20,743 nt of DNA from Bacteroidota bacterium. GTDB taxonomy: Bacteria; Bacteroidota; Bacteroidia; Bacteroidales; P3. Below, in pieces: positions 12,919-20,743 of the stretch; the first letter of the stretch is position 1; the number at the start of each line of letters is the position of its first letter. The position numbers were made by a program, and so were the translations under genes. The notes beneath the pieces are model-generated. The model saw nothing but the letters and a program-made list of their open reading frames with translations. It searched no databases and was not told where the DNA came from. The stretch is from positions 1 to 20,743 of the forward strand of contig JAEZKK010000003.1 in the NCBI GenBank assembly GCA_023415495.1, written 5' to 3'.

Positions 12919-15072
12919 TTATTTAATAATAGTTAGTTCATCTATAATATTCTTTGCTTCTGCAAACTTGTCTATAATAAATAGCACATAGCGAGCATCG
13001 ACATTTATAGTTCTTTGTAATTCTGGTTCAAAGGCTATATCTCCGCTCATTGCTTCCCAATTTCCATCAAATGCAAGTCCAATTAAATGTCCCTCTGCAT
13101 TTAAGATAGGGCTACCAGAGTTTCCTCCAGTTATATCGTTATTAGACAAGAAACATGGTATTATCTTACCATTCTTATCAGCATAATCTCCATAATCTTT
13201 AGTGTTATAAAGTTCCTTTAATTTTGCAGGGACTACAAACTCAGTTGAGTTAGGGTCTTCTTTTTCCATTACTCCTTCGAGGGTTGTTTTAAAATCATAG
13301 TGTATTGCATCAGCTGGATAATAATCCAATACTTGTCCATAGGTCATACGCATAGTAAAGTTTGCATCAGGATATTGTACAAGACTCTTATCCATTTCTC
13401 TTAATGCTGCTAAGAAACGATGACGAGCATTTGCTAATTCTTCTTGTGCTTTTTGAGTTTCTTTATCATCAACTCCTAATAGATTATAAGCTATCTCAGC
13501 AACGATAAACATCTCATCCTTATCCATTTTCTTTGCATTTGGCTTCTTGATAAACTTATCGAAGTTCTTCTTATTAGCAATAAATGATTTCTTGTAAACA
13601 TTGTCAACAAACTTATCTACATTCCCTTTATACTTTTTATCTAAATAGATTTTTATTTCCGAATTTTCAACATCCAAAAGCATATTAACTAATCCTTTGA
13701 ATATTTCCTTTTCCGTTGCATCATCGTATTTTGCATAATGCTCTTCTAATTGACCAGTAATTCTTTTAATAACTGCATTATAGTTTGGATGGTCCTTGCC
13801 TATTGAGTTAAGTGTAAATCCAACTCTCATTGCCATAAGTGTTCTGGTGCTTGTCATTAGCCCTAAATTACCATACCAAGAGTATTTCTCACTCTTAGAG
13901 CTACCTATTTTCTTATTAGCCTTATCCAAATCTTCTATTACATTACCATATTTCTCTTTTCTTGTAGGGTCTTGATTCAACCATTCTTGCAATCTATTCT
14001 CAATAGCTTTTTTCTTTCCATAAACATCAAGACGTTTTAATCCTCTTAATTCCCCTTTTTTGTTTTTCCAAAGGTTCATCTTAGAAGCATAGTCAGAGGC
14101 ATACATAATACGAATTTTATCATCCTTATCCATCATCTTCTTCATATTTGGCAGAAGGAACTCACCAGCACGGATAACTCCTGGGTCAGATACATTAATA
14201 GTATTATAAACCTCTCCAGAGGTCATATATCTTTCTGTTGAGCCTGGGAAACCCCAAATCATTGTGAAGTCTTCTCTTTCAACGCCCTTAATACTTATTG
14301 GAAGGAAGTGTTTTGGAGTGTATGGTACATTATCCTTTGAGAATTTTGCAGGACGATTCTCTCCATTTGCATATACTCTAAATATTGAGAAATCCCCTGT
14401 ATGTCTTGGCCACATCCAGTTATCAGTATCTCCACCATATTTTCCAATTGATGAAGGTGGAGCTCCAACCAAACGAATATCAGTGAAAACTTCATAAACA
14501 AACATATAATACTCCAATCCTTCGAAGAAAGGCTTTACAACAACCTTATATCTTCCATCTTCAGAGTATTTTTCTTCCAAAGCTTTAATATTCAAAGATA
14601 TTTTATCCTTGATTTTAGCTTTATCAAAATTATTTACATCCTCTCCAAGAATTTCTTTTGTTACATCGCTCATACTAATTAAGAAAGATACAGTCATATC
14701 AGGAATTGGTAGTTCCTCTTCCATTTTATATGCCCAAAATCCATTCTTAAGATAATCATGCTCAACTGAGCTTTGCCCTGCAATTGCATCATATCCACAG
14801 TGGTGATTAGTAAATAATAATCCCTTTTCAGAAACAATCTCCCCTGTACATCCATTTCCAAATTGAACAATTGCATCTTTTAGAGATGAATTATTTATTG
14901 AATACAGTTGTTCTGCAGTAAGCTTTAATCCCATTTTTTGCATAGTTGAATAGTTCAACTGCTTGAAAAACATCGGCAACCACATACCTTCGTCAGGTTT
15001 TGGGCTTGGTTTAGCAAATAATACTACACTAAAAAGTGCGAATGCTAAACTTAGAATACTTATTTTTTTCAT
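12919..15072 (-). CDS. S46 family dipeptidyl-peptidase (DPP7-type)
   Basis: This 717-residue periplasmic exopeptidase releases dipeptides from peptide N-termini, the main peptide-feeding route of asaccharolytic Bacteroidota. A signal peptide covers about 1-20. The chymotrypsin-like triad is visible: TNHHCG (88-93, His91), RHTGDFS (Asp227) and GGNSGSP (Ser652). The residue 18 after the serine is Gly (Gly670 in LAFDGNWEAM). In characterised S46 enzymes Gly there goes with hydrophobic P1 (DPP7) and Arg with Asp/Glu (DPP11). The length is typical. It follows the M16 peptidase gene by 15 bp and is followed by the FKBP gene. Confidence 0.96.
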   Translation of the reverse strand: MKKISILSLAFALFSVVLFAKPSPKPDEGMWLPMFFKQLNYSTMQKMGLKLTAEQLYSINNSSLKDAIVQFGNGCTGEIVSEKGLLFTNHHCGYDAIAGQSSVEHDYLKNGFWAYKMEEELPIPDMTVSFLISMSDVTKEILGEDVNNFDKAKIKDKISLNIKALEEKYSEDGRYKVVVKPFFEGLEYYMFVYEVFTDIRLVGAPPSSIGKYGGDTDNWMWPRHTGDFSIFRVYANGENRPAKFSKDNVPYTPKHFLPISIKGVEREDFTMIWGFPGSTERYMTSGEVYNTINVSDPGVIRAGEFLLPNMKKMMDKDDKIRIMYASDYASKMNLWKNKKGELRGLKRLDVYGKKKAIENRLQEWLNQDPTRKEKYGNVIEDLDKANKKIGSSKSEKYSWYGNLGLMTSTRTLMAMRVGFTLNSIGKDHPNYNAVIKRITGQLEEHYAKYDDATEKEIFKGLVNMLLDVENSEIKIYLDKKYKGNVDKFVDNVYKKSFIANKKNFDKFIKKPNAKKMDKDEMFIVAEIAYNLLGVDDKETQKAQEELANARHRFLAALREMDKSLVQYPDANFTMRMTYGQVLDYYPADAIHYDFKTTLEGVMEKEDPNSTEFVVPAKLKELYNTKDYGDYADKNGKIIPCFLSNNDITGGNSGSPILNAEGHLIGLAFDGNWEAMSGDIAFEPELQRTINVDARYVLFIIDKFAEAKNIIDELTIIK

Positions 15073-15087
15073 AATCTATTTATGTAT

Positions 15088-16329
15088 TTAGTTTATATAT
15101 TTAATTATCGAATACTTATCTTTTTCAAATACCTTTTGTGCAACTTCTAATATATCATTAGCCTTTACATTCATTATAGCATTATTAGTCTGATTCAAAC
15201 TATCTATTCTATTAAAATTCAAAACAGATTTACCCATAGAAATAACTTCGTTTTGATTACTTTCAAACTGAATTGCTAATTGACCTATCAACTGCACCTT
15301 TGCTTTCTTTAATTCGTTTTCAGAAATTGGCTTTTTGCAAAAAACATCCAATTCTTTTTTTATTAAATCTATTGTCTTATCAATATATTTTTCGTCAGTT
15401 CCAGCATAAACACTAAACAACCCAGCATCAGAATAGGATGTATAATTTGATTCCAAAGTATAGGTATAGCCATGCTTTTCTCTAATTTTTATATTTAAAC
15501 GAGAATTCATAGCCGGACCACCTACAATATTATTTAACAATGAAAAAGGAATTTTGTTCTTATTCTTATAGCTAAAAGCAATGTTGCCAATAATTGCATG
15601 AGCCTGATATGTATCTCTCGATTCTTCTTTAAATCTTGGCTGATAATTCCTGAATGGATTTCTTTTAAGATTAGAACTTGTTGAGGGAATTCCTGAAAAA
15701 TACTTTTCGCAAAGTTTTACCCATTTTTCAAAATCAATGCTACCAATGGTAGAAATAACTATATTATCTGTAGTATATGTTCTTTGGATAAAATTCTTAA
15801 TATCCTGTGAAGTAAATTTCTCTATTTTCTTTGGAGTACCAAGTGTTAGCCTCCCCAGTCCATGGTTTCTAAATACTAATTTCTCAAACTCATCGAAAAT
15901 TAGTTCTGAAGGAGAATCTTCATAGGAATTTATCTCATCAATAATTACTTTTTTTTCTTTCTCTATTTCTTTCTCTGGAAATTGAGAGTTAAAAACTATA
16001 TCAGAGAACAATTCCAACACTCTATTATGATACTTATCTAAAAAGCTTGCATAAATACAAGTCTCTTCCTTGGTAGTAAATGCATTTAATTCTCCTCCCA
16101 CCCCATCAATTCTATTAAGTATATCTATTGATTTTCTTTTCAGCGTACCTTTAAATATTGAATGCTCTATAAAATGAGCTATACCATTTTCTAAAGGCAA
16201 CTCATCTCTTGAACCCGCATTTATCGTTATTGCAGCATGTGCAACGGGAGAATAGGTTGAGCGATGAACCAACCTAATCCCATTTGATAAAGCATGTATA
16301 TTATAAGGTAAGTTTGATTCTAATACCAC
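15088..16329 (-). CDS. M16 family zinc metallopeptidase
   Basis: This 413-residue single-unit M16 (pitrilysin/processing-peptidase-like) enzyme has the inverted zinc motif HFIEH at residues 52-56. The third ligand is probably Glu132, in VIIDEI 76 residues downstream. The C-terminal half carries the usual inactive-like M16C repeat (GGPAMNSRLNIKIREKHGYTY). There is no clear signal peptide, as in cytosolic processing-peptidase relatives such as B. subtilis MlpA. The start codon is GTG, overlapping the TAG of the upstream HU/SPOR gene by one base; there is no ATG nearby. Followed 15 bp later by the S46 peptidase, suggesting a shared role in peptide turnover. Confidence 0.95.
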   Translation of the reverse strand: MVLESNLPYNIHALSNGIRLVHRSTYSPVAHAAITINAGSRDELPLENGIAHFIEHSIFKGTLKRKSIDILNRIDGVGGELNAFTTKEETCIYASFLDKYHNRVLELFSDIVFNSQFPEKEIEKEKKVIIDEINSYEDSPSELIFDEFEKLVFRNHGLGRLTLGTPKKIEKFTSQDIKNFIQRTYTTDNIVISTIGSIDFEKWVKLCEKYFSGIPSTSSNLKRNPFRNYQPRFKEESRDTYQAHAIIGNIAFSYKNKNKIPFSLLNNIVGGPAMNSRLNIKIREKHGYTYTLESNYTSYSDAGLFSVYAGTDEKYIDKTIDLIKKELDVFCKKPISENELKKAKVQLIGQLAIQFESNQNEVISMGKSVLNFNRIDSLNQTNNAIMNVKANDILEVAQKVFEKDKYSIIKYIN

Positions 16330-17870
16330 TATCTGGAGATAATATATAAATCGTTAAAACCTGTCTTTGCAGAAATTTGTTTCATAAAGTTATTAGCAGC
16401 TCCAAAGCTATCTCTTGAGCCATAACTCACATAATAAACTGGTTTATCATTCTTAACTCTTTGAATAATATAAGAGTCATAACCCATACTTCTTGCCTTT
16501 CTTGCTGTTTGTTCTGCATTACTCCTTTGTTCAAATGTTCCGCCTATTACATCAAATCCTCTACGAGAAATTTCCTGAATAAGTACTGGAGTGGTATAAT
16601 CAATTTGAGCAGTTGGAGCTGGGGGAGCATCTTTCTCCCCACTAATTTTTGGCTTAGAGGTTTTCTTAGCAATTGGTTTCTTAGCTGTCTCTGGTTTCTT
16701 AGCTGTCTCTGGTTTCTTTTCTTCTACAATTTTAGCTGGCTCTGTTGTTATATTTTCAACCTCTTGTGTTGTATTTTCAAATGTTTCAGTAATAGAATCT
16801 GTTGGAGTTTCTACCGGTATTACTTTCGGCTTTTCAATTAAATTCACAACTTCATTCTCACACTTAGGTTCAATATAATTATTTAATCTCAATGTAATTG
16901 GTTCAAGAAATTTCACATCCTTAAGATAACACATATAATGAGCAAATATCAAAGCTCCAGATGCTAAAACCAAGGTTAAAAGAAAGAAGAATACTCCTAT
17001 CCAAATTCTTTTTATAAGTTTTTTCTTTGCTTTTTTCGCCTTTTTTAATCTTCTCTTCTCCTTTTTCTCTTTAATCTTGGAAAGTATTGAATTGATTTTC
17101 TTATTATCAATATCCTCAACCTCTTCTTTCTTTTGTGTTTCTTTAATTTCTTGATGAAGCTTTATCGACTCTTTAGTATTTTCTTCAATTACTTCTTTAT
17201 TTTCAGTAGTCACAAATTCTATATCAAGCTTTTTACTCTTTTCTAATTCAAAATTGTCATGAACTTCTTGTTCTGGATTTTGCTTTTCTTCAATTCTGCT
17301 TTCTAATTCATCAACAATTATCCTTTGTTCAGGTCTTACTTCTTCTATTGGTTTCTTTTCTTCAATTTCAACCTTATGAACTATTTCTTGAATAGGCTCT
17401 TCTATTGGTTGAGGTTTATCATTAGTAATAATTGCTTGTATGAAATCTCCTTTTTCAAAGGATTTTACATTTTTCAAAGGCTTGAATGCAAAACTATCTT
17501 CTAAAAGATTTAAGCCTGCATTAGTCTTTAATGTGATTTGACCATTTGATTGCTTAGTTAATACCCCTATTTCTCCTAATTTATAAGTTCCAAACTTGTC
17601 TAATTTATCCAATACTCCATTAGTAAATTGACTTATCCATGAGAAAGCAGTTTCTTGTGATATAAATTCATTATTAGCCATATACTTTACAAAACCCAAA
17701 TCGTTATTGGTGTCTTGTACAAAGATTAACTCTCTTGTTGGAGGAGTGATTGTATTATTAACTACTGAATGAAAAGCAGGTGTATAGTTTACCTTAAAGG
17801 TTCCTAATCCCAATAATTCTGCATTATCATACTTCTTTAGATACTCTAATAAATTAACAGCAACATTCAT
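16329..17870 (-). CDS. HU-CCDC81 and SPOR domain membrane protein
   Basis: This 513-residue protein links cytoplasm and envelope. The N-terminus (1-130) matches the paired bacterial HU-CCDC81 domains, an HU-fold module of Bacteroidota (ELLGLGTFKV; KFGTYKLGEIG). A long Glu/Lys-rich region (about 150-285) follows, then a Lys-rich stop-transfer sequence and one transmembrane helix (289-311). Beyond it lie an acidic/Pro linker with a KKPETA repeat and a C-terminal SPOR domain (about 430-513, with RRGFDVIGGTFEQRSNAE). SPOR domains bind denuded peptidoglycan at division sites, so the protein may connect DNA or cytoplasmic partners to the division septum; this is inference. It sits 30 bp after kdsB. 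Confidence 0.9.
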   Translation of the reverse strand: MNVAVNLLEYLKKYDNAELLGLGTFKVNYTPAFHSVVNNTITPPTRELIFVQDTNNDLGFVKYMANNEFISQETAFSWISQFTNGVLDKLDKFGTYKLGEIGVLTKQSNGQITLKTNAGLNLLEDSFAFKPLKNVKSFEKGDFIQAIITNDKPQPIEEPIQEIVHKVEIEEKKPIEEVRPEQRIIVDELESRIEEKQNPEQEVHDNFELEKSKKLDIEFVTTENKEVIEENTKESIKLHQEIKETQKKEEVEDIDNKKINSILSKIKEKKEKRRLKKAKKAKKKLIKRIWIGVFFFLLTLVLASGALIFAHYMCYLKDVKFLEPITLRLNNYIEPKCENEVVNLIEKPKVIPVETPTDSITETFENTTQEVENITTEPAKIVEEKKPETAKKPETAKKPIAKKTSKPKISGEKDAPPAPTAQIDYTTPVLIQEISRRGFDVIGGTFEQRSNAEQTARKARSMGYDSYIIQRVKNDKPVYYVSYGSRDSFGAANNFMKQISAKTGFNDLYIISR

Positions 17871-17900
17871 AATATTTATTCTGTATTTTTTCTTTTTATT

Positions 17901-18662
17901 CTAAGTTCTCAACTTTAAATTTACTTTTTCTAAATCCTCAGGAGTATCTACTCCAATGGTTTCAAAATTTGTTATTCCTAATTTTATCTTTTTCCCAAAG
18001 GATAACCATCTTAATTGCTCTAAACTCTCCATTCTTTCTAAAACACTCGATTCTAAACCAATAATTTCTTTCAAAACATCTGAACGATAACCATATAAAC
18101 CAATATGTTTATAGTAATATCCTTTTGCTATTCCATACTCAAGTGTTTCTTCTCTATAATATGGAATAACTGAGCGTGAAAAATAAAGAGCATAATTATC
18201 CTTATCAAAAACTACTTTTACGCAATTAGGGGAGGATAATGTTTCAATATCTTCAATCTTTTTGCAAAGGGTGAATATTTCAGTCTCTAAATCTACAAAT
18301 CCACTAACCATTTCTTCTAATACCTCAGTTTGAATCAAAGGTTCATCTCCCTGAATATTAATAACTATATCATAATTTTCTCCTTTGGATTCCAATTCTT
18401 CCAAGACTCTTAAACATCTCTCTGTTCCGCAACCAATATCCTCGGATGTCATTATAACCTCAGCTTTATTTTTTAATGCCACATCAAATATTCTTCTCGA
18501 ATCTGTAGCTATTACAAGCTTATCGAATAATCCACTTCTTAAAGCTCTTTCATAAACACATAAAACCATTTCTTTTCCATTAACCAATGCTAATGGTTTA
18601 CCAGGGAAACGCGTTGAAGCCCATCTTGCTGGGATTACACCTAATATTTTTTTATCTCTCAT
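17901..18662 (-). CDS. kdsB: 3-deoxy-manno-octulosonate cytidylyltransferase
   Basis: This 253-residue enzyme (CMP-KDO synthetase) activates KDO with CTP for the inner core of lipopolysaccharide. It has the N-terminal nucleotide-binding VIPARWASTRFPGKPL, ATDS and a VINIQGDEPLI strand that binds metal and CTP, HIGLYGYR, and the closing LEQLRWL and VDTPEDLEKV motifs. The length is typical of the family. Its ATG overlaps the TGA of the kinase gene by 4 bp. Its presence confirms a lipopolysaccharide-producing Gram-negative organism. Confidence 0.97.
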   Translation of the reverse strand: MRDKKILGVIPARWASTRFPGKPLALVNGKEMVLCVYERALRSGLFDKLVIATDSRRIFDVALKNKAEVIMTSEDIGCGTERCLRVLEELESKGENYDIVINIQGDEPLIQTEVLEEMVSGFVDLETEIFTLCKKIEDIETLSSPNCVKVVFDKDNYALYFSRSVIPYYREETLEYGIAKGYYYKHIGLYGYRSDVLKEIIGLESSVLERMESLEQLRWLSFGKKIKLGITNFETIGVDTPEDLEKVNLKLRT

Positions 18663-19273
18663 TTAAATAATCCATGAAGTTCTGCATCAATTTTTTCTAT
18701 TACTAATCCCAAATCTTCCTTCTTCCTTTCGAAATCCAAATTATCAACCTCAATAATTAATAACCTCCCCTTATATTCTTCAATCCATCTATCATATCTT
18801 TCGTTTAGACTTGTAATATAATCTAATCGAATTGAATTTTCATACTCTCGATTTCTTTTCTGAATATTTCTAATCAAACTTGGTACCGTTGCTTTTAAAT
18901 AAATTAAGAGGTCGGGTGCTTGAATAAAAGAATCCAATAAATCAAATATCTCTAAATATGTTTCATAATCCTTTGTAGTCATTAGCCCCATTGCATGCAA
19001 ATTGGGTGCAAAAATATGAGAATCCTCATATAATGTTCTATCTTGAATAATATTTTTATAACTCTTTCGTGTTGAAATTAAATGACGAAAACGTTTATTT
19101 AGGAAATAGATTTGAAGATTAAAACTCCAACGACGCATATCGTCGTAGAAGTTTGATAAATATGGGTTATCATCAACCTTTTCGAACATTGGCTTCCACC
19201 TATAATGCTTTGCCAACAATTCCGTAAGTGTTGTCTTTCCTGAACCAATATTACCTGCAATCGCAATATGCAT
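18659..19273 (-). CDS. Deoxynucleoside kinase
   Basis: This 204-residue protein of the dNK/deoxyguanosine-kinase superfamily phosphorylates deoxynucleosides with ATP in the salvage pathway. The P-loop GNIGSGKTT is at 7-15; FNLQIYFLNKRF and the DRTLYED motif (the family's ERS/DRS position) lie in the middle, and a lid-like RNREYE segment follows. The frame is open 14 codons upstream, but a -7 promoter box lies at 19305-19312, so I chose the ATG that begins MHIAIAG. Nucleoside specificity cannot be read from the sequence. It is the first gene of the seven-gene minus-strand cluster and overlaps kdsB by 4 bp. Confidence 0.93.
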   Translation of the reverse strand: MHIAIAGNIGSGKTTLTELLAKHYRWKPMFEKVDDNPYLSNFYDDMRRWSFNLQIYFLNKRFRHLISTRKSYKNIIQDRTLYEDSHIFAPNLHAMGLMTTKDYETYLEIFDLLDSFIQAPDLLIYLKATVPSLIRNIQKRNREYENSIRLDYITSLNERYDRWIEEYKGRLLIIEVDNLDFERKKEDLGLVIEKIDAELHGLFK

Positions 19274-19304
19274 ATTCTGTCTTTTATTACCATTAAATAT
19301 CTGC

Positions 19305-19312
19305 CAAAGATA
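19305..19312 (-). promoter_or_regulatory. Promoter -7 box of the seven-gene cluster
   Basis: On the minus strand this reads TATCTTTG, matching TAnnTTTG, 31 bp before the chosen ATG of the deoxynucleoside kinase gene. The -33 region is weak. Confidence 0.5.
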
Positions 19313-19483
19313 CAAAATAATTTAATAAGAGAAAAAAAGGAATACAAAAACTTCAAATTCTGAAATCTAAAACATATTACACCTGACTTTATCAAAGATT
19401 CACCCTAATTGAAATTCCATAATTTATCATCAAACAATTTTTCTATTGATTTTGGACATAGAGAAAGAGGATAAAGAATGATT

Positions 19484-19551
19484 TTAACATAAACAGACGA
19501 AAACCTGTATTTTGATAACATTATGCAGGTTTTGCTGTTAAATATGGTTAA
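19484..19551. repeat. Imperfect long palindrome
   Basis: The exact core is AAAACCTG (19500-19507) with CAGGTTTT (19526-19533). Outward, AACAGACG pairs with GCTGTT apart from bulges, and TTAA ends both sides. Total arms are about 24 nt around an 18-nt loop. It may be a structured RNA, a bidirectional terminator or a remnant of a small mobile repeat. Confidence 0.5.
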
Positions 19552-19785
19552 CGAGATAAGCTCCTGAAATTTGCATATTCCGAACCCTCAGTCCAAGAGG
19601 AAAGAAATAATAGTTAATTACTCAAAATAAATTTCTAATATTTCGATGAAAAACCTCAACATTCGACCTTTTTCGAAATAAACCAAGTCTTTTTATTTTT
19701 TTTCTTGATAAAAATTTATTTTTCCTTGATATCTTTTCGAAGAAATTCAGTTTATTTTCAAGTAAATAGCTATTTTATTTCAATA

Positions 19786-19838
19786 GAGTTTGATTCTACG
19801 AAAATAGAATCAAATTCCACCTGCGTAGAATTTGATTC
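19786..19838. repeat. Three-arm repeat with two exclusive hairpins
   Basis: Arm A GAGTTTGATTCTA (19786-19798), arm B TAGAATCAAATTC (19805-19817) and arm C GAATTTGATTC (19828-19838). B can pair with A (13 bp, one G-T wobble, 6-nt loop) or with C (11 bp perfect, 10-nt loop), but not with both. Confidence 0.6.
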
Positions 19839-19993
19839 CATAGCACCAAAACAAGGTTTTTTACGCCTAAGACTTGATTTTTATTTCTTAATATTAACAG
19901 ACAGTAAAACACATATAAAATCTTAAATGTTGAGGTGTTTATTTGTTGAGTTGTTGAGATGTAAAACAACTAAATAAATTAACGACTAAACAA

Positions 19994-20026
19994 AAAAGGT
20001 TGGAATCTTTGCGAAACCAACCTTTT
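19994..20026 (-). terminator. Terminator of the OmpA-family gene
   Basis: AAAAGGTTGG (19994-20003) and CCAACCTTTT (20017-20026) form a 10-bp stem with a 13-nt loop. On the minus strand the stem is followed by a run of T, 20 bp after the OmpA-family stop codon. Confidence 0.8.
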
Positions 20027-20046
20027 CTTTAAAATATAAACTCAGA

Positions 20047-20743
20047 TTATTTTACTTCTGCCATACGTACTAATCCTGGATTTCCTTCAGGATTTACTAC
20101 ATAAGATTCAATTGAAAGCATATCTTTATTTACACCGTATTTTTCAACTAAAATATTGTAAACATTTTCTGCTCTCTTATTAGCAAGCTTTTGATTAACA
20201 CTTAATTTACCAGTAGTTTTATCAGCATATCCTTTAATAGTATATTTTCTATTAGTTTTCTTGATAACATTTGCAATATACTCAAGGTTAGCAGAATTGT
20301 ACTCATCTAAGTTGGTTTTTCCAATTTCGTAGAATACTCTTAAACTTCCATTAATATCAGCAACAACAGCTTCTTTAACTGTTCTTGGAGCTTTCTTCAT
20401 TGCTTCAAGCTCGTCATTCAATTGGTTAGCTCTTTGTTTTTCTTGAGCTAAAGCCTTATTCAAATCATTGTTTTTCTTTTGTTGATCAGCCAAACGGCTT
20501 GCTAATTCATTAGTTTTATTTTCTAATTCAGAATTATCAACAACCTTTTCAACTATTGGAGCAGGTTCAATATGACCTAGAGCAAATTCTTTAGCTTTAC
20601 CTATTTTATAAGTAACACCAATTGTAGCACTTGCAGGAACATTTATACGTTTTGCAGGGTTACCATCAACATCTGAACGAAGAATCATAGCCTTTAATTC
20701 AAGATCTAAATCTAATCTATCATTAACTCTAAATTGGTTAATA
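20047..20743 (-). CDS. OmpA-family outer membrane protein (5' end outside window)
   Basis: The visible 231 residues are the C-terminal part; the frame stays open to the window edge, so the ATG at 20688 is internal. The first 50 residues alternate polar and hydrophobic (NDRLDLDLELKA; ASATIGVTYKIG), as in the last strands of an outer-membrane beta-barrel. A coiled-coil-like Gln/Asn/Lys-rich segment follows (ELASRLADQQKKNNDLNKAL). The end is an OmpA-type peptidoglycan-binding domain with YTIKGYADKTTG and NQKLANKRAENVYN. It probably anchors the outer membrane to peptidoglycan. A strong terminator follows, so it is transcribed separately from the kinase cluster. Confidence 0.9.
   Translation of the reverse strand, partial: INQFRVNDRLDLDLELKAMILRSDVDGNPAKRINVPASATIGVTYKIGKAKEFALGHIEPAPIVEKVVDNSELENKTNELASRLADQQKKNNDLNKALAQEKQRANQLNDELEAMKKAPRTVKEAVVADINGSLRVFYEIGKTNLDEYNSANLEYIANVIKKTNRKYTIKGYADKTTGKLSVNQKLANKRAENVYNILVEKYGVNKDMLSIESYVVNPEGNPGLVRMAEVK

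Larger units (their letters stand above)
19313..20046. other. Long non-coding stretch with inverted repeats
   Basis: I see no convincing gene. It contains an imperfect palindrome (19484-19551), a cluster of three related 11-13-bp arms (19786-19838), a GTTGAG-rich patch (about 19924-19965) and the terminator of the OmpA-family gene (19994-20026). The only open frame (19705-19926) is low-complexity and built over the repeat cluster. Confidence 0.55.

Noticed and set aside
19705..19926. 73-codon plus-strand open frame with repeated EFDS-like residues.
   Set aside because: The repetition comes from the inverted-repeat arms at 19786-19838; composition is low-complexity and there is no family match.
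1..20743. CRISPR arrays, tRNA or rRNA genes.
   Set aside because: I found no regularly spaced short direct repeats and no tRNA- or rRNA-like sequence.

Overview
The window is AT-rich and reads as a Bacteroidota chromosome, most likely of the order Bacteroidales. The evidence is the set of family-typical proteins (a PUR/DUF3276 protein, a DUF5683 protein, an S46 dipeptidyl-peptidase, an HU-CCDC81/SPOR envelope protein, a membrane-anchored EEP-family protein), promoter boxes of the Bacteroidota form TAnnTTTG, and KdsB, which implies a Gram-negative outer membrane.

Left part (about 1-3100): an integron-type gene-cassette array. Two 135-bp imperfect inverted repeats (1090-1224 and 2965-3099) have the architecture of attC recombination sites. 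The decisive observation is that the outer box of each repeat is complementary to the START of its own cassette: GCCCATAAC at 1090 matches GTTATGGGC at 275, and GCAGGTAAC at 2965 matches GTTATCTGC at 1216 with one G-T wobble. This defines cassette 1 (276-1216: a secreted 23-residue-repeat protein and a DUF2188 protein) and cassette 2 (1217-3091: a small membrane protein, a membrane-anchored J-domain protein, a frameshifted exported protein, and a 46-residue membrane protein). No integrase gene lies in the window.

Middle part (about 3100-5950): a scarred accessory region. It holds a possible 40-residue exported peptide, REP-like hairpins, a dead partial duplicate of the gene at 5133-5816, the last 23 codons of a probable restriction-modification methyltransferase, an intact YhcG-type (DUF1016) PD-(D/E)XK nuclease, and an uncharacterised protein that may have a uracil-DNA-glycosylase-like fold.

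Right part (about 5948-20743): ordinary core chromosome. On the minus strand run DUF3276, parA, parB and DUF5683 (chromosome partitioning), preceded by yggS. A divergent plus-strand operon holds an NTF2-like lipoprotein, a membrane EEP-family protein and endonuclease III. Converging on it is a tightly packed seven-gene minus-strand cluster (deoxynucleoside kinase, kdsB, HU/SPOR protein, M16 protease, S46 DPP7-type peptidase, FKBP isomerase, phosphopantetheinyl transferase). A 770-bp non-coding stretch with several inverted repeats separates it from an OmpA-family protein cut by the right window edge.

The candidates for something undescribed are the cassette array and the membrane/J-domain gene set carried as one cassette.
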